Source of the DNA: Rubrobacter sp.
GTDB taxonomy: Bacteria > Actinomycetota > Rubrobacteria > Rubrobacterales > Rubrobacteraceae
Direction: 5' to 3'
DNA: 6,676 nt
NCBI GenBank assembly: GCA_016781725.1
Contig: JADDPU010000449.1
Coordinates: 1-6,676 of the forward strand
Part shown: positions 5,324 to 6,676 of the stretch, piece by piece
Numbering within the stretch: position 1 is the first letter of the stretch
Layout of the letters: each line of letters opens with the position of its first letter
The notes under the pieces: model-generated
What the model saw: the letters and a program-made list of their open reading frames with translations, nothing else
Databases searched by the model: none
Told to the model about the DNA's origin: nothing
Position numbers and translations under genes: made by a program

Positions 5324-6349
5324 CTACGCGGCCTCCTGCTCCATCTCCTCAGAGTAGCTGCCCGAGCGGGCCGCGCCGTTCATCTTCAGGCGGTGGTAGA
5401 AGGCCTTCTGGGCGGCCTCTACCTTACTTACGTCCCCGCCCCAGATCTCCATGGGTTGCCCTTGCAGCGCCCGCGCGTAGGAGAAGGAGAGCTCCCAGGG
5501 CAGGCCGTCGTACATCGAGTTCATGGCGTTGAGGTGGGCTGTCGCCTGGAGGTCGCTCTGTCCGCCGGAGAGGAAGACTATCCCCGGCACCGCCGCCGGC
5601 ACGCTCCTGAGGAGGCACTCGACGGTGGCCCTGGCGACCTCCTCCACCCCGGCCTGCCGCGAGGCCTCCTTCCCGGAGATGACCATGTTCGGCTTGAGGA
5701 GCATCCCCGAAAGCTCGACGCCCTGCTCGTAGAGGTGGTCGAAGGTGGCGCGCAACATCCACTCGGTGACCTCGTAGCACCGCTCGATAGAGTGGTCGCC
5801 GTCTATGAGGACCTCGGGCTCGACTATCGGGACCAGGTCGTGCTCCTGGCAGAACGCCGCGTAGAGCGCGAGCGCCCTGGCGTTCGCCTCGACGCACCCC
5901 CGCGTCGGGATGCCGTCCCCGATGGTGATCACCGCCCGCCACTTGGTGAAGCGCGCCCCGAGCTCTCTGTACTCGGGCAGCCTCTCACCCAGCCCGTCGA
6001 GGCCCTGGGTGAACTTCTCCTTGGGGGAGAGGGGCAGGCTCACGGTGCTCTTGTCCACCTTTATGCCGGGGATGACGCCGGCCCTCTCGAGCACCTGCGC
6101 TATCGGGGTGCCGTCCGAGGCCTCCTGGCGGATGGTCTCATCGAAGAGGATCACGCCCGACAGAAACTCGCCGATGCCCTCGGTCGTGAACAACATCTCC
6201 CTGTAGGCGCGACGGCTCTCCTCGCTCGACTCGATGCCTACCGCCTCGAAGCGCTTCCCGATGGTGCCGAAGCTCTCGTCGGCGGCGAGTATGCCCCGCC
6301 CCGGAGCCACGAGCTGCCCGGCCGTCTCCTCGAGCGTCTGAACGTTCAT
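5324..6349 (-). CDS. Class I fructose-bisphosphate aldolase
   Basis: This 341-residue cytosolic enzyme reversibly splits fructose 1,6-bisphosphate into dihydroxyacetone phosphate and glyceraldehyde 3-phosphate, in glycolysis and gluconeogenesis. It is the Schiff-base, metal-free type seen in animals and plants. Visible active-site motifs are LAADES (Asp24), GIKVDK (Lys97 and Lys100), FTKWRAV (Lys136), PIVEPE (Glu177 and Glu179), LLKPNMV with the Schiff-base Lys219, LSGGQS (Ser261) and SYARALQG (Arg293). These correspond to rabbit muscle Asp33, Lys107, Lys146, Glu187, Glu189, Lys229, Ser271 and Arg303. The C-terminus is a short Glu/Ala tail without the terminal Tyr that tunes the animal enzymes. 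ATG at 6349 is chosen because AAAGGAG lies 8 nt upstream; an in-frame GTG at 6382 has no such site and would add 11 residues upstream of LEETAGQLV. The leader holds a strong hairpin. Length and motifs are complete for the family. Confidence 0.95.
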   Translation of the reverse strand: MNVQTLEETAGQLVAPGRGILAADESFGTIGKRFEAVGIESSEESRRAYREMLFTTEGIGEFLSGVILFDETIRQEASDGTPIAQVLERAGVIPGIKVDKSTVSLPLSPKEKFTQGLDGLGERLPEYRELGARFTKWRAVITIGDGIPTRGCVEANARALALYAAFCQEHDLVPIVEPEVLIDGDHSIERCYEVTEWMLRATFDHLYEQGVELSGMLLKPNMVISGKEASRQAGVEEVARATVECLLRSVPAAVPGIVFLSGGQSDLQATAHLNAMNSMYDGLPWELSFSYARALQGQPMEIWGGDVSKVEAAQKAFYHRLKMNGAARSGSYSEEMEQEAA

Positions 6350-6357
6350 CTGTCTCT

Positions 6358-6364
6358 CTCCTTT
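6358..6364 (-). promoter_or_regulatory. Ribosome binding site that sets the aldolase start
   Basis: On the minus strand AAAGGAG lies 8 nt before ATG at 6349. This settles the start against the in-frame GTG at 6382, which would place the site inside the coding sequence. Confidence 0.8.
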
Positions 6365-6390
6365 CGTCCCGCCCGACCCCACGCATGCGA

Positions 6391-6423
6391 ACGGGGCCCC
6401 GAACCACAGTCCGGGGCCCTCGT
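6391..6423. terminator. Strong GC hairpin between the small gene and the aldolase gene
   Basis: GGGCCCCG (6394-6401) pairs perfectly with CGGGGCCC (6412-6419) around a 10-nt loop. After one bulged base (6420), three more pairs (6391-6393 with 6421-6423) extend the stem to 11 bp. It begins 30 nt past the small gene's stop codon, suiting a terminator, but no T-run follows on either strand. Only ~40 nt separate it from the aldolase ATG and no promoter is visible there, so it may instead be a partial terminator, attenuator or RNA-processing element in a shared transcript. Confidence 0.55.
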
Positions 6424-6452
6424 CGTCGTAAGGTATCGAAGAAGCTCTTCTC

Positions 6453-6602
6453 TTAAGCCTTTACCAGCTCGCGATCCCTCTTCGAGTCACGCTCCCTGGC
6501 GGACTGCTTCACCCGCTCCTCGCGGCGCCGACGCTCATCCTGCTCACGGGCCATGGCGCGGGCCTCTTCCTCCAGCTTGCGGTCCCTGTGGGAGTAGCAC
6601 AC
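6453..6602 (-). CDS. Small, extremely charged protein of unknown function
   Basis: The product has 49 residues. By count 30 are charged (13 Arg, 4 Lys, 9 Glu, 4 Asp). After a short MCYSHRDRK start it is almost wholly Arg/Glu-rich and very likely one long helix or coiled coil. It has no signal peptide or membrane segment; Cys2 and His5 are its only possible metal-binding residues. I do not recognise the family. That it is a real gene is supported by a near-ideal ribosome binding site (AAGGAGGT) 7 nt before GTG at 6602 and by a candidate stress promoter upstream. A longer reading from TTG at 6638 would start at the expected transcription start and lacks its own binding site, so it is unlikely. 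An RNA- or protein-binding role is possible but only a guess from charge. Confidence 0.65.
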   Translation of the reverse strand: MCYSHRDRKLEEEARAMAREQDERRRREERVKQSARERDSKRDRELVKA

Positions 6603-6609
6603 GGTGACT

Positions 6610-6617
6610 ACCTCCTT
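6610..6617 (-). promoter_or_regulatory. Near-perfect ribosome binding site of the small gene
   Basis: AAGGAGGT on the minus strand is fully complementary to the 3' end of 16S rRNA and lies 7 nt before GTG at 6602. It fixes the start of the small charged protein and suggests strong translation. Confidence 0.8.
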
Positions 6618-6644
6618 GCCTACGCTTCCCTTCCACAACTCTCT

Positions 6645-6669
6645 CTACCCACATCTCCCCGGCCTAAAC
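6645..6669 (-). promoter_or_regulatory. Candidate SigB/SigF-type general stress promoter
   Basis: On the minus strand GTTTAG (6669-6664), a 13-nt spacer and GGGTAG (6650-6645) closely match the general-stress consensus GTTTAA-N12-15-GGGTAT of the SigB/SigF group. Transcription would begin near 6637-6638, leaving a ~35-nt leader that contains the ribosome binding site of the small charged gene. I saw no equivalent pair upstream of the other genes. Confidence 0.5.
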
Positions 6670-6676
6670 GTCTTCG

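Noticed and set aside
6350..6382. Longer aldolase starting at GTG 6382
   Set aside because: The strong AAAGGAG site lies inside this extension and is correctly spaced for ATG 6349; the added residues are not typical of the family.
6384..6389. GCATGC palindrome near the aldolase start
   Set aside because: A six-base palindrome is expected by chance and nothing around it supports a function.
5393..6607. Long plus-strand open frame (404 codons) opposite the aldolase and small gene
   Set aside because: It is antisense to an unmistakable aldolase, and its product is low-complexity and Gly/Leu/Arg/His-rich with no motif.

Overview
This 6.7-kb window is high-GC bacterial DNA. Dense minus-strand genes use many AGG (Arg) and ATA (Ile) codons alongside strongly G/C third positions. 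With an ADP-forming acyl-CoA synthetase/GNAT fusion, an animal/plant-type class I fructose-bisphosphate aldolase and a candidate SigB/SigF-type stress promoter, this suggests an actinobacterium, most likely Rubrobacter or a relative. The assignment is an inference from composition and gene types, not a database match.

Layout, left to right. The first ~35 bases are AT-rich and carry a Fur-box-like palindrome over a plausible promoter that would serve a gene leaving the window to the left. Next is a 914-codon minus-strand gene for a three-part protein: CoA-binding/ligase, ATP-grasp and GNAT acetyltransferase. After a 165-bp spacer lies a tightly packed minus-strand operon, read right to left: an ECF-type sigma factor, a small Cys-free protein that is probably its anti-sigma partner, and a short MscS-type channel with conserved TM-helix repeats. 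Both junctions overlap (ATGA and TGATG). A ~200-bp spacer rich in inverted repeats separates this operon from a divergent plus-strand STAS-domain gene. That gene converges on a minus-strand class I fructose-bisphosphate aldolase. Upstream of the aldolase are a strong GC hairpin and a 49-codon gene for an extremely charged small protein. The small gene has a near-perfect ribosome binding site and a candidate general-stress promoter, GTTTAG-N13-GGGTAG.

How the parts may work together. The sigma/candidate anti-sigma/MscS operon is the most interesting unit. It resembles in outline the SigX-CfrX-CmpX cell-envelope stress module of Pseudomonas and suggests that transcription is tied to membrane tension or osmotic state. 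The neighbouring STAS protein and the stress-type promoter fit a general-stress theme, but no direct link is shown. The acyl-CoA synthetase/GNAT protein and the aldolase belong to central carbon metabolism and its control by lysine acetylation. No tRNA, rRNA, CRISPR array, insertion sequence or phage gene was seen.
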